Of a stretch of DNA of 42,176 bases, positions 11,621 to 23,035 are shown in pieces. The DNA is from Tubiluchus corallicola. Taxonomy: Eukaryota; Priapulida; Priapulimorpha; Priapulimorphida; Tubiluchidae. The stretch spans positions 1-42,176 of the forward strand of contig JAQGDQ010000102.1 in NCBI GenBank assembly GCA_030141605.1, written 5' to 3'. Numbering within the stretch: position 1 is the first letter of the stretch; each line of letters begins with the position of its first letter. Below the pieces are notes generated by a model. It did not search any database. It saw only the letters and a list, made by a program, of their open reading frames with translations, and was not told the DNA's origin. A program made the position numbers and the translations under genes.

Positions 11621-12519
11621 GAGCTGAACAGGCAAGATGGAATAACAGGAGTGCAGGAGATGCAAGATAAAATGAAAGAAAACCTGAGTGTGATAATGAG
11701 TGTGGAGATGTGGTGAAAAAGAAGATGAAACAATGGAGACTGACGAGATGTAGGGATTAGCTTTACACTAGGATTTTAATACTACTAACAAGGTATAGCC
11801 ATCAATAGGGCAAGGTGCAAAAGAGGCGGCAACCGGGGACACTCAACAGGTGCCAAACTGAATTTACTTCTTCTTACTTCTGCAATTTCTTTTTTCTTTA
11901 TCTTTCTTCTTCATCTTCTTCTTCTCTACCGTGAATTTAACTTGAAACTGGAAACTAAAATCAATTGTGTGGTCTAAGTACCTTACTTTATCGCGAGTCC
12001 AACCTTTGACAAGGGCAGCTGCATTGAGGCGTTTCTTGTGGGACCTGTTTCGTCATTTCGACAATGTTACCTGTAACCTGAATCAAACTGAATCATCATT
12101 TTCTGATAACGCGATTTAATATTCAAGGTTTGGCATTCAGTATGGTGAACAGCTTATGACGTTCAATGTTATTTCGCGATGGCAATATTCACCGGCGTCA
12201 CTAAGGGGGAGGGTGGGGCAAGGGGGAAACATGTCATCGGGCGCCATACTGAGGGGCGCCAACTTTCGTGGAAGGGTTGTTACTTGTCAAACTAAAATGT
12301 CGACAACGGCGACGGCATATCAGTAGGAAACGAAAAGGAATAATATTATGCTGTTAAATGTCCGGTAGGAATAGGCTACCTTTTAATGTTCACAAAAATC
12401 TAAAAAATGAAATCAAAATTTACACCATCTCAAAGCCTCACACTGAATCTACAGCCTCCTAGGGGGTAAAAAAATTCTCGCTGGCTACGCTTACTCGATG
12501 GCTACAGCTTGCCCCACTG
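11621..12519. other. no gene; polypyrimidine tract and GC-rich patch
   Basis: A CTT-rich pyrimidine tract lies at about 11868-11930. A locally G-rich patch at 12195-12290 contains gggggagggtggggcaaggg and two copies of ggcgcca, which stand out from the AT-rich surroundings and may belong to a transposon. No ORF is convincing. Confidence 0.5.
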
Positions 12520-12615
12520 TACATACGCACGCACACGCACACACGCACACACACACATACATGTATATATTGCGCAAATAAAGATTTATCATCATCATCA
12601 TCATCATCATCACAC
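12520..12615 (+). repeat. (CA)n and (ATC)n microsatellites, retroposon-like tail
   Basis: A run of cacgcacacacgcacacaca near 12530-12560 is followed by gcaaataaagatttatcatc and at least seven ATC units up to 12612. AATAAAG followed directly by an (ATC)n run is a common LINE or SINE 3' end. The 79-codon minus-strand frame here is produced by the microsatellite. Confidence 0.65.
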
Positions 12616-14619
12616 TTATTGTTTAGAGGGAACAATAGTCCCCTTGCAAGCATTTCTGTAAAGTGGCGCTTAACAGACATCCGGAATGCGTTACCCACTT
12701 GCGGAGTAAAAAGTCAATAGAAAATAGCTGCAGAAAAAATAACGCATAACGCAGGTCTGATAAACGGGTGCGTTGAAAACAATATAAACCGACCTATACT
12801 GCACCCGCATTAGTAAACGCCACTTAAGGTTGTCGACATTGTGTAAAGAGCGCCACAAAAGGAAGAAATCAAGAACGAAAAGGAAGAAATCAAGAACGAA
12901 AATGAAAAAAAGCCAAAATTGTAACTCAAAAGTGTATAGAAAGCGCAGTTGCTGTAGGTCAAAGGCTAAGTGTACCACAACAACGCATCTTAACTACAAC
13001 CGTCAAGTGATATATGGGTAAAGTAAAGCCGTCTGCGGCACTTTACTTAATTATGCATTTGTTTGTGCGTAGAGTGATTTACTAAAAAATCTTGCTGGGA
13101 AAGAAGAAAAAATGAACTAGGTAAGGTTCTAGCTAGCTGTTACAACTGTTACTATTACAATAGCATGGGTTGCGATGTGTTGTCAAGTGTACACAAATGC
13201 GTTGTCTGTACACTTAACCTTTGACCTTTTCACGATCATCATCAATCGCTGGAACTGTGAATCGCTTAAATCTTTTACATCAACTTTGCCTAATTTATCA
13301 GTACATATTAGTTTTAAGCTGCAGTTAAAAACTTACAACTAACATTGTCTAGGCAACTATCCATTATAAAGCGGATTCATTCTACACGCAACAAACATTA
13401 TTACATTAAATGTTTTATTTGTATGATTTTGATGACTCATTAGTGTGTTTTAGATAGGTTTGTCATGTTTTTCTTAAATAATGCACTGTTCGTTGAGAAA
13501 AAATGACTTGAATTAAACTAAGCTGCTGTCTTGTAGTAGTTTATCTGTAGGCCACAGGCCAATATATATAACACATATCTGTATGTACATACTTGTACAT
13601 ATTTATAGCTACAAGTCTTTCATTTATACCTACCTGTCTTGCATTGATCGCAACCCTGCTGTACTTGTCAACATTGTCACCGCCTTGCTTTTGATAGCTG
13701 GCTTCAGTAAAGTGTTTAATTACCAGGAAAATGGCTTCCTCCAGGGTTCGCTCACGCGCATCAGTCAATTAGCGCTACATTTTTATGATATGGTTACAAC
13801 ATAGCAACTTGCTCATATTATTACATTGTTACGAGTCTAGAAACGTTCACTCAAACACACACTACAGATCAACTATACTGTACATCTCGCGAATTGATCT
13901 AAGCATTGAATTTTGCTGCCTGATTTTCCGGCAAGCTTGTTCCACGTTTAACCAAGCGCGGGGGGTTTCTTAAATGTCATTTCTCTTGGAAATTAAACGC
14001 GCTGTTACTGGTATGACGTCACCGTCTCGATTTAGTGAAAAGAACCGGGTAGCCGGTTGTCAAGTTTCTGAAGAACGCTACGATCGTCACTTGGTAACAA
14101 CAAATCACGCATGTCAAGTTACGAGATGCTTGTAGATGTTTTGTCGCAAAGTGAACCAAGAAAAATAAGGCTGCGTACGCAACAGCAACAACTAATATAA
14201 ACTAAAATAATTATTACTGCGCCTCCCTCTCGTGTGTATCTCTTCACTAGTGACTTAATGTGAGTTTGCGCCGATCCAGCAGCTAGTATGAAGCCTCGCA
14301 TGGTCTTCGCTAGATCGCACCTCCTTGGATACATGACAACAAAGAAAATTTATTCACACTTTTCACGATAAACGGCACGGACAACCCCAGAGCTATCCAT
14401 GACACTTACGTTTACATATATTACTATATAATTCATATTGATTAGAAATCTTTCCCTAAGCGACCTGAAACTATACTACGGCGTCAAGCAATAATACGTA
14501 ATACAAGCTTAAAACACGAATTTGTGAATGCGACAATTAGTGCATAATTACATTGTCAAGTAATTGTATACAAATTATTTTTGCTCATATATGGCCATGC
14601 TGCTGATAAGTACTGTCAT
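12616..14619. other. no gene recognised
   Basis: AT-rich sequence. A 21-bp unit containing ggaagaaatcaagaacg is present twice in tandem at 12857-12900, giving a Lys/Arg-rich chance frame (12830-13021). Overlapping short frames on both strands at 13541-13804 show no domain. A frame at 14119-14334 on the minus strand is also unassigned. Confidence 0.4.
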
Positions 14620-15120
14620 GCACACCTCAGTTGTGTCTGCTTAAGTGGAACTAATGCCTGATGATGAAAAGTTTAATGAACACCCATAAAGTTTGATTAT
14701 CGAATCTGATTATCTGTCAACGCAGGTGAGACTGCTTTTCGTAATTGCAATAAATAAAGGTAAAAGGTAAGAAAAGGAATTTTAAAGTTTATGCCAACAA
14801 AACTTTCCATACAAAGTTATGCTATTTGGCCTTACACTTACCTGTTTGAAAGACTTATGTAACTAGAAAAGGAAATTCTTAGTAATTTAGAATGTTTAGG
14901 CCAGCTGGTAAAACGTCACTGGCTCACCAAAAAATATTATTTATCTTATTCACTATCTAAAAATATTATTTATCTTATTGATTATTTATAAAGTAATTCA
15001 TACTTTTGTTTAGTTTGTGAAATGCGCGCTACGAATGCTCTGACTATTTTTTTGGAACTTTGCGCAATATTATTTAAATTTCTTACCCAAAGACTAATTA
15101 GCATCCTAAGATTTAAAGGA
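14620..15120 (+). repeat. diverged local duplication, copy A
   Basis: Two segments of this block recur nearby. The segment at about 14680-14730 (gtttgattatcgaatctgat, then acgcaggtgagac) resembles 15920-15970. The segment 14790-15060 (aactttccata, cttacctg, gtaactagaaaag, gcgctacg-atgct) resembles 15335-15590 in the same order. Spacing differs between copies, so the duplication is old. A 28-bp tandem pair (aaatattatttatcttatt) lies at about 14931-14980. Confidence 0.65.
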
Positions 15121-15299
15121 CAAAAGAAAAGGGGTACCTGAAGTAGGCTTCAGAAAAATCGCCCTAAAAATTATACTACTTTATAGTAATTTTATAGGTA
15201 TGTCGTCCTCGCGTTGAAAGGATTTTTTGTTTGTTTTCATTTTAAATCTCCCGCAGTATTGTTATGATTGTGCCATTAAATGGCGTCATGTACGCAAAA

Positions 15300-15640
15300 C
15301 GTAAATCAGGAGAAGAAAAGGAAATGTTAAACTATGTCCCAAAAAACTTTCCATATAACTTATAAGTAAGTTATATTACATAGCATTTTGCTTACCTGCT
15401 AGAAGAACTTGTGTAACTAGAAAAGAAAATTATTAATTACTTAAAATGTTTTCATCAATTGGTAAAATATCGTTGACTCACCTGCAGGGTGCACCACTAA
15501 CCAGAAAACGTGTTTTTAATCTTTTTGACAAGATGCAATAATTTAAAATATTACTTAGTTATGGACGGGTGCGCTACGCATGCTTTGATTATTTTTTCAA
15601 ATTTTACTCAGCCTAGAAAAGACTTATCAGCAAAATAGCG
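15300..15640 (+). repeat. diverged local duplication, copy B
   Basis: Matches copy A in order: aaaactttccatat, gcttacctg, acttgtgtaactagaaaag, ttggtaaaat, then gcgctacgcatgctttgat. No open frame is shared, so non-coding sequence was probably duplicated. Confidence 0.65.
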
Positions 15641-15889
15641 GCGTCTAACGGTCATCGCTGGAGTTTAAATTTACATGTTTTTACTGCGTTACTGCCAACA
15701 CAAGCCCGGTATGCAAAAAAGCGGTATAAGCTTTTTAAGCTTTATGTAAATGGAGGGTGTAAAAGTTGCGCCTTAAAAGTTTGTTGCTGCTATTACAAAC
15801 TCTGTGTGCAGAAAGCCAGCCTGTAGGCAATACAAAATTTCAAGACGGATTTTTAGTTTTTTTGTCAATTCTGTTTTCGTGTTCTCTAA

Positions 15890-16110
15890 GCAGACGTAAT
15901 ACCTAATTTAATCAACACCTAATAATGTTTGATTATCTAAGCTGATTTTCCGACGACGCAGGTGATCCTGCATTTCACAACAACAAGAAATTCGAGTTTA
16001 ATGATTGGTTGTACTGAAGACTGGTAATCCGACATCTTCGTAGACTCGTAGAACGTTCAGATTGACGGGTATACGTGCATGCAACTTGTGTAACTATAGT
16101 AGGTCAGAAA
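15890..16110 (+). repeat. diverged local duplication, copy C (partial)
   Basis: The segment aatcaacacctaataatgtt then gattatctaagctgatt and gacgacgcaggtga corresponds to copy A at 14678-14725. A later match, caacttgtgtaactatag, occurs near 16082. Only parts of the unit are recognisable. Confidence 0.55.
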
Positions 16111-16150
16111 ACTGTTAAAAAGCCCTAAGCGTTTGCAAACTGCTCAGATA

Positions 16151-16714
16151 ATTTCTGACTAGTAGTAATTTTCTTCCTAACTTAATTAATTAGTTAACTA
16201 ACCTGGATTTTATCGCAGAAATTATTTCAAAAATAAATTTGCCACATTATACATAAGATTTCTGTTTCATAAACAACCCACTATGTAATAAATTTTATTA
16301 GATTTCTACTAGAAAAATTTGTACTGCACACTTGTGTCAGAAAATATATAAAAATGGTTTAATATTGGGATCAAAAACAAAAACGAAAAACTTTATATTG
16401 TGTAAAAAACTGAGCATCGCGTTATAAAGATATGTTTTCTATAATTTAAGTACACCGACATTAAAATAATGTATCTTTGTGATTTCTGGATGTTCTGCCT
16501 TTCATCTTTACACGTTTGTGACATCAATCACAGGTGAGCGCTGCGAGCAAAGAGCCCATTCATGTATGCTCGTGTTGGATGGCTGAAATAATGACTAAAT
16601 GAAACATTGGAAACTGCCGGTTGCTTCCTTTCAAAAGACAACGTTTATTTACCGTCGCTCGTTTAACAGAAGACATTATAGCGACTTACACTTACAGCAA
16701 TGCAGGTAAAGACG
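16151..16714. other. no gene recognised
   Basis: AT-rich sequence with no meaningful open frame and no repeat. Confidence 0.5.
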
Positions 16715-16855
16715 CAACATACAAATACCGAATAACATGTAAGCCCATTGTAGGGTATATGCCCTGGCGTTAGCAGCTGCTAGTCTCAAACTCAAGACTG
16801 CGTGGTTGCAGACTGAAATCTAGACCATTCTGTCACTCACCTAACCCAAGACAAC
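16715..16855 (+). repeat. dispersed SINE-like repeat, copy 1
   Basis: Shares an ordered series of words with 22905-23035: gcaggtaaagacgcaac/gcaaagacaac, taacatgta, gttagcagctgctag/gttggcagctgctag, actcaagact, and gaaatctagacca/gaaatctaaacca. The part ggttgcagactgaaatc could be a degenerate tRNA-type B box, suggesting a tRNA-derived SINE, but this is not certain. Confidence 0.6.
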
Positions 16856-18694
16856 AAAAATTCTTTCCTGTACACATTCAACACACTGCACATTCAACAC
16901 TACATATGTGACATTTTGGGTGCTAAATCAAAACTGCTAATTTGGTTCGAACCATGTGAAATCTAATTTGGCTTCATTTTTTGACATTTTCTTGCCGCTC
17001 TAGAATGATAGTAATAGATGAGAAGTGTTTCAGTTTACTAAAACAAGATTGAATGAATTTAGACACAAGTCCGCGAGTGTAAAGCCGTGACCTTGCTTAT
17101 GCCTGATGTCCAGTGCATTTAACACTTTGACAGATGTCATCTTCAAGGCCCCTACCTTAAATGTGTACCCTCCGAGTTTTGCGAGTCCAGCCGTCTGCGT
17201 TTGTGAGTTAACATGAATTAAAAAGTGGAAAACTGGATGTTTAACATAACGATGATGATGACGACGACGACGACGACGACGATGATGATGATGACGATGA
17301 TGATGAAAAATCAGCGTATGGATTCTCCAAGATAAAAACAAGTTGAGAATGCTGGAACAAATTTCACCAAGAAGCGCTATTACACTAAATTGCCTGTTCG
17401 TATTAGAATTACAGCTCTCTTTGGGAATGACATCAGCTAAATTGGCCCCAGGAGAGGGAAGGTTTGCTAGACAATCAGTTTAGAGTGTTGCTGTGAGTAT
17501 TAGCCATTATTTATACGATCTTGAAGAAGTAGGATTATTAGGCTTATACAAGTAATAAAAGCTGAAAAGTTAGCCTAAATGTTTATTGTTAGACTGTGAT
17601 AGAAAAAGAAACCAAATAAAAATCTATTTTTGATATTATAGCTACCAGTATAATCGTAGTTAAAATTACTGGGGTGCTGCTTCAGAAAAGTTTTAGCCAT
17701 TGTTTTAATACTGTGTAAAACGTAGCAAACATATGTAATTATAATGTTGTTGTTTATATTTGAAAATCAGGTGTTGAACGGTCTCTTTTCTTAACTGCAA
17801 CTTTCTCATGGATAAACAACTATGAAAAATTAAGCTGTTGTAGTTCACTTACAGTCACAGAACTTATTTCTTGTGGATGCAAGGCGTCCAGTATTAAATA
17901 ATTTATGTTTTAAGCACACACGCTAAGCTTACACTTTATTATACCTAAGAATATGATCGTGCATGGTAAGCACGCGGCAATTGTTACTGTGATAGAGACA
18001 TTACTTTTCTACCTATCAGCAGACGCTAGCGTATAGCGTGTTATCTCAGACTTGTGTGCATTGCCGCATGCACACAATAGCCAAGCAGAAACACCACGTT
18101 ACTTGGGCTGTGAAGCAAATTGTACTTCCCTCACGTGCTCCAGGTCTGCACAAGTATAAAAAGGAACTAAAGAAAAAAGACTTATTATATTGAATATTAT
18201 CGATAATAATGAATGGAAACAAGGGGTGCTGCAGTACCACAGTACTTATACACGAGCTGCCACTGATAGCTACTGAAACATGATTTGGAATTTATAAATT
18301 TAAAATTACCCGTTCAAAATACAGTTGAAAAGACAGCGCATTTGCATGGGACGCTCAAGCCCTTTTTGTTAAAAAGATGTGATTATCTACTTTTTGATTT
18401 TTATTTATTTTGAAATCAGATTTGCCAAAGTAGCGAAAATCTGTGTGAAACAACTATTTATGCAAATGCGCATGTTGTTGATATCCCAGATTAAGTCTAC
18501 ATTGTGTGACACTGAGGCTAGTTTTTCGTGTGGTTTGCAATGCATAAGTAAGCACTTAGATATACTTAAAGAAGTATTTTAGTCACAAACATTTTTTCTT
18601 CAGGAAATGTTCTTAATTAAGTACACATCGCAGGCGTAAAATTTAATTGTTTTTTGTCCACAATTAAATCACGTTTAAATCATTGATCCGGGCG
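16856..18694. other. no gene; GAC/GAT microsatellite at 17250-17310
   Basis: AT-rich sequence. At 17250-17310 a mixed (GAT)n/(GAC)n run includes gacgacgacgacgacgacga. It produces a His/Arg-rich frame on the minus strand (17030-17341) with no other protein features. Frames at 18046-18240 (-) and 18379-18582 (+) are unassigned. Confidence 0.55.
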
Positions 18695-18815
18695 CATTAT
18701 CATCATTAGCATCAATTCATTATCATTGTCATTATCACCACCATTGTCATCAGCATCGATTTCGCCATCATTGTCATCATCATCATCATCATCAACATCG
18801 TCATTATTGTCTTCT
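18695..18815 (+). repeat. imperfect (CAT)n/(ATC)n microsatellite
   Basis: A degenerate trinucleotide region of cat, atc and gtc steps with a purer run, tcatcatcatcatcatcatc, at about 18773-18794. It may be the remnant tail of an older retroposon. Confidence 0.8.
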
Positions 18816-18854
18816 GTCATCCATTTGCTTCGCTTCATTTAACGTATATTTTGT

Positions 18855-19018
18855 TGTTTATGTCATTAATTAAGTCTTACCCATGTTAAGCGTAGCTCAT
18901 AAGTTAATTTCTTCTGCTACGCTCATAGCACTGTAATGCATTGTTAATTTGTAATTGTATAACATGTATTTTGTTGCATTGTGCTAAATGGATGAATAAG
19001 TACATGTAAAATCTAAAT
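18855..19018 (+). repeat. dispersed LINE-type 3' end, copy 2
   Basis: Aligns with the reverse complement of 8672-8835. Shared words in order are tttatgtcat, ttaag-cttacccatgtt, ctcataagttaa, ctacgctcatagcactg, aatgcattgttaatttgtaa, and gtgctaaatggatgaata. The two copies lie in opposite orientation 10 kb apart, as expected for a dispersed element. Confidence 0.8.
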
Positions 19019-19389
19019 TAGGTCTTTATCACTTATGTATACAGTCAGTCGAGTTACCAAAACAACACCTACAAGAGGGCGTTATTATTTGTTGCAAAGG
19101 CAAATACGTCTGGAATGCCATTAGTGAGTTAATAACCATTCTATATGAAAAGCGTCAAGAGATGGCGCTACGCACATATTAAGTCGCAAAGTCATAGTAC
19201 GTTAGCTAGGCTCAAAGCCCACGGGTTAAATTGTTAAACCCGTGTGTAGATATCGAGCTCAGTTCAAACTTCACTGCGTTTCAGTATGACGAAGTAAAAT
19301 ATCTAGCAAGCAAGACACTACGTGTAATGTTCGCGCATTTTTGAAAAATTGGCGAAAAGTGAATATACTCCAATGCGCTGCATAGTACA
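19019..19389. other. no gene; small hairpin
   Basis: An inverted repeat, cacgggtt...aacccgtg with a loop of about eight bases, lies at 19220-19244. Nothing else was recognised. Confidence 0.5.
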
Positions 19390-19581
19390 ATGCCGCACAT
19401 TACAGGGTTACTGTGCTTTGCTACAATTACTACTGTTGTTATTTTAATCTTAATAAAGTTTAATGTTTGTTGTTTGTGTTCCCCAAAACCTAAAGAAAAA
19501 AAGACGCGTAGAAAATATTTGCCTTTTTTTAAATCGCCAATAAAAGAAGTGACTAATAGTAGCCTCAGAAGCTGCTACTGA
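19390..19581 (+). CDS. candidate single-pass membrane microprotein
   Basis: A 63-codon ATG-started frame. Residues 6-25 (GLLCFATITTVVILILIKFN) form a plausible transmembrane helix. It is followed by a cysteine cluster (VCCLC), as in palmitoylated juxtamembrane regions, and a strongly basic stretch (KPKEKKTRRK). A possible polyadenylation motif, aataaa, is at 19592-19597, close after the stop. There is no homolog I recognise and no neighbouring exon. AT-rich DNA gives hydrophobic chance frames easily. It could also be a terminal exon of a larger membrane protein. Low confidence. Confidence 0.2.
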   Translation: MPHITGLLCFATITTVVILILIKFNVCCLCSPKPKEKKTRRKYLPFFKSPIKEVTNSSLRSCY

Positions 19582-20747
19582 ATAAGAAATTAATAAATAA
19601 CAAACGATAACTACTAGTTGTGAAAAGCAAAATAAAAATGAATAGAATGTGGTTTCTGTCAAAAGATTGACTGTATAAATTTGCAGTGTCTCGAAGAAAT
19701 ATCTATCTAAATGAAAAAACGAACAAACGAAAAGTGCCCAAGCACTTTTATAAGCGAGTTTATAGTTTAGCGCAATCTATAAAGGATTTATTAATTTAGA
19801 AAAATCTGTAGGAAATTTACAGATCGGGTAGTTCAAAGCTTTATATTATATTATTTTATATTATTAGTATATCATATCATATCATATCAAATCATATCAT
19901 ATCATATCATATCATATCATATTTTATTATATTACATTATTTATTTAGGCTTACTGTCTCCTGAATTTCACATAGTTTCTATGCAGACGTGAAGATAATA
20001 TTGTACAAAATTTTAGCGCAATTTAAACATTTCTCATTTTTTATTTTATTCAGAAATTAAGGATTAATCGCTTGCAAACATCGTACAACGACACTTACAC
20101 ATGTAAAAGGTGAAAATATGGAACCAAGCAGCAGTGAAAATGTGTTAGTACAATCCTCCTCCCACGGCTACAGGGCCATCTTTTCTACAGGTTTAAGTGT
20201 TTCAAATTAAAATGTTGAGTAGTTTTTCCCCCAGTGGTCCAAGATTCCTTGCAAATACGGAACAGTCCTGTAAACGTCTGTAGGTGAACCGCAGGGACCC
20301 AGTTTTAGAATTAGGGCCATAAAGGGAGGAAGAGTATGCATCCAAACGTAACTGAATTTTTACTAGAGATTTAGTGTCTCGTTTCGAAGGATTATGCAAA
20401 ATAACTACTAGGATTCCCCCACCACAATCATTCGGATATTTGTAGGGGGCTCTGCGGTCTGCATGAATGAGGGTGCAATGTATGTACAATGGCTAGACAA
20501 GAGTAGTATCAGGAACTGTGATGTTTAATTACATATACAGAGTAATAACTGCAGTCGAGTATTCATCGCACTTTAAAACAAAACCGGACCCAATCTTAAA
20601 CTGTAAGTCAAAATAATCTGCTCTTTAAAATATTGAAAGGAAACATACTATTTTTTCAAAAATAATTTACGCGAAAGAATTATTGCCACTCAAACACAAT
20701 TTTACGTTCGCGCCACTAGTTCTACACTGTTACATCATTTCGCCATT
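19582..20747. other. no gene; (ATATC)n run at 19868-19922
   Basis: A pentanucleotide microsatellite of atatc units occupies 19868-19922, flanked by TTATA-rich DNA. A 95-codon minus-strand frame (20202-20489) has a balanced composition (for example LDAYSSSLYGPNSKTGSLRF) and might be decayed coding sequence, but no family is recognised. Confidence 0.5.
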
Positions 20748-20998
20748 CGCTAATTAGACGGACACTAGCGCCTGCAATTCGGACACGCATTGCACAAAAA
20801 CAGGTGCTGTACCGCTCAGTTCAGATGTGTTAGTTTGTGACGTACTGCACACGTTCGACAGCTCATGCGTGAGCACAGCGGTAAATTTGAAATTTTAATT
20901 TTTATCTTGAAGCTTGCCTAGTAGTACTAGCAGTTTTAGTACAACACCCTGAATATCTCTCAGTAGCACAGTACTTCAATTTTTGCTTTCGTAAACAC
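20748..20998 (+). repeat. dispersed repeat family X, copy 1
   Basis: Matches the reverse complement of 36983-37197: gcattgcacaaaaacaggtg/gcagtgcagaaaaaaaggtg, ctcagttcagatgtg/cgcagttcagtgtgg, catgcgtgagcacagcggta/tatgcgtaagcacagcggca, aaattttaattttt, and gctttcg. It is unclassified, has no coding potential, and is moderately richer in CpG than its surroundings. Confidence 0.7.
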
Positions 20999-21140
20999 GT
21001 GCAACATGCTCGTGGAATATTTTTGCTGTTGAAAATTATGTTAGTTTGTGATGTCATCAATTGTTGTGCTCGCCCGCCATTAATTAAGTTTTTAATCTAT
21101 TATTTAATTATCAGAAACGCTTTTGCAGTATTAATTGTGT

Positions 21141-21216
21141 TAAAATGTATACTTTTTATTTAAATGTAGACTTGAGAATTGGGTCGTATATGAAAAATCA
21201 TCCTGTCTGCCTTTAA
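21141..21216 (+). repeat. dispersed repeat family Y, copy 1
   Basis: Contains ttaaaatgtatacttttt and atatgaaaaatcatcctgt, both also found in the same order at 36751-36822. It lies 140 bp after repeat X copy 1. The second X/Y pair, near 36.8 kb, has the X part inverted relative to Y. Confidence 0.65.
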
Positions 21217-21497
21217 ACTTCACAAAGGTGACAGGAAGTTTGACACACATTGCTTAATACTCGTGTTTTACAAACTTCTGCTTTCAAATCACAACACAAG
21301 ATGGCACAAGAGTAAAAAACATTTCACGATACCTCATGTGCCGGCAGCGACGTTCGTTTGGCGGGAGATAAAAAATAAAATTTCTTTTACGTTTATAAGC
21401 AAAGCATTCTATGCGCATATCTTGTATGGTGATTTCAATATTTTTAATTGTATATTAAAATGCAATAAATGTTGTTCGAGGGTTGGTTCTTCCTTTA
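21217..21497. other. no gene recognised
   Basis: A short AT-rich interval with an unassigned 90-codon frame (21263-21535) that runs into the MITE-like element. Confidence 0.4.
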
Positions 21498-21676
21498 ATG
21501 GCGCGTTCAGACGTAGAGTCTTCTCTCGCAACTGACTCTGAGAGAAGTTGCCAAGCCGTTCAAACGTTGCAACAAGTTGCGAGAGAAGTTGTCAAACCAT
21601 TCACACGTTGCAACTTTACTCTCAGAGAAGTTGCGCAGCAAGTTGCGAGAGAAGTATCTACGTTTGTACGCGCCAT
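21498..21676. mobile_element. MITE-like element with ~37-bp inverted ends
   Basis: The left end atggcgcgttcagacgtaga then cttctctcgcaact matches, with few mismatches, the reverse complement of the right end agttgcgagagaag then tatctacgtttgtacgcgccat. The interior has several further copies of gagagaagttgc and of acgttgcaac in both orientations, so the whole 179 bp could fold into a multi-stem hairpin. Flanks are ...cctttaat and ataaaagtc.... A short AT-rich target duplication is possible but not clear. No transposase is encoded. The superfamily is not assigned. Confidence 0.7.
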
Positions 21677-22904
21677 AAAAGTCGTAGGCAAGATGTGTAG
21701 CCCGTGCTCTACGAGCAGGCGCGATCTGGTATTGATCTTATCTTTGGTTTAAATAGTCTCGCCAGCCAAACGAATCATCATTTGAAATATCTTGGCATTA
21801 TGCCGCAAACATTGCTATTGCTAGTATTGCAACCAAGCTTCAGCAGCATCCTGCGAGCATGCGCACTGCTGCATGTACTGTATGTGCGTGAGCACTCGGT
21901 GTGATGGGATATCCCAGCTCTGCACTGAACGAGTGGTAGCATCTTGACAGAGGCCATGATGATAACCTGTTTGAAAAATTGTTTAACTTGAATAGCAAGC
22001 TACAGTGAAATCAGAAAGGTAAGTATCCTATCATTATTCTGTTCAAATGTGTTTTGTTGCTTCACATTAGTTATAATCAATGAACTTAATTATTTAGCAT
22101 AGTTGTGGCCTACTAAAATATGCAAACTGACTAATAACTAGAAGGTTTAGTATACAAAAAACTGTATACTGTACTATTTTGTGCAAACGTTTATGTAAAA
22201 TTGACATTCCGAACGTGAAAACTGACTTTGTACAAGACGGATATAGGCAACGCTTGACTCAAAAAATTCAGTCATTAGGGATTTCCTTTATTTTAATTCG
22301 TTTACATACTATTAACTGAAACTGTAATTTTTTGTTGAGTCAGATTGCGTCGTTATATTTTGCTGTACTGAGCACATCTAGCATAATATCGTGCTCAAGC
22401 CAGGTAATCACTACATTACTTTATAACAGACTCAAGTTAGGAAGGTAATTTAAATCTTCCTCTCGCTAAGCTAATAAATATAAGAAACTAGTTTATGTAA
22501 ATACGTAATACCTGAAACATTACTAATAAAATAAATATTATTTATTTTATTATAAACATGTTTTTGTCTAAGTATATACATATTTTTATCTAAAGTATAT
22601 ATAATTTTGTCTAAGTATAGATATTTTCGTCTAAACATATTTTTGTCTAGTGTAAAGGACCAATCTGGAAATAAAAGTACTAGCAACAGTGACGTTTCAT
22701 TCAGTAACCCAATTTCGAGCTTTACACACTTTACACAATGGAGAATTAATAATTACACTTAGAAATAAAATGATTTACCAATAGATCAGCAGCAGGTGCG
22801 TAGAGACCAAACAAGGACAAATTACCACAATAATCCACTGAATTATTAACCATCTAATGTTTTTCAATGTGGATAAAATTGGTGTAAAATAAGCTTAAAA
22901 TACA
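21677..22904. other. no gene recognised
   Basis: AT-rich sequence. A family of ttgtctaagtata-like words recurs at 22560-22640 (tttttgtctaagtatata, attttgtctaagtatag, tttcgtctaaacat), a short degenerate tandem repeat of about 20-30 bp. The short frames here are unassigned. Confidence 0.45.
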
Positions 22905-23035
22905 TGTGAAGACACTGCAAAGACAACGAGTAACATGTAGGTTATTTGTCCTTGGGTTGGCAGCTGCTAGCAGCTAGAGTCTTGTACTCAAGACTAAATG
23001 TTTGCTGTCCGAAATCTAAACCACTTGGCCAAAAA
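22905..23035 (+). repeat. dispersed SINE-like repeat, copy 2
   Basis: Second copy of the family at 16715-16855. It contains a perfect 14-bp palindrome, agctgctagcagct, at about 22970. The shared words are listed under copy 1. Confidence 0.6.

Noticed and set aside
20202-20489. 95-codon minus-strand frame as a gene
   Set aside because: No recognisable domain, splice partner or conservation signal. The length is compatible with chance in this window.
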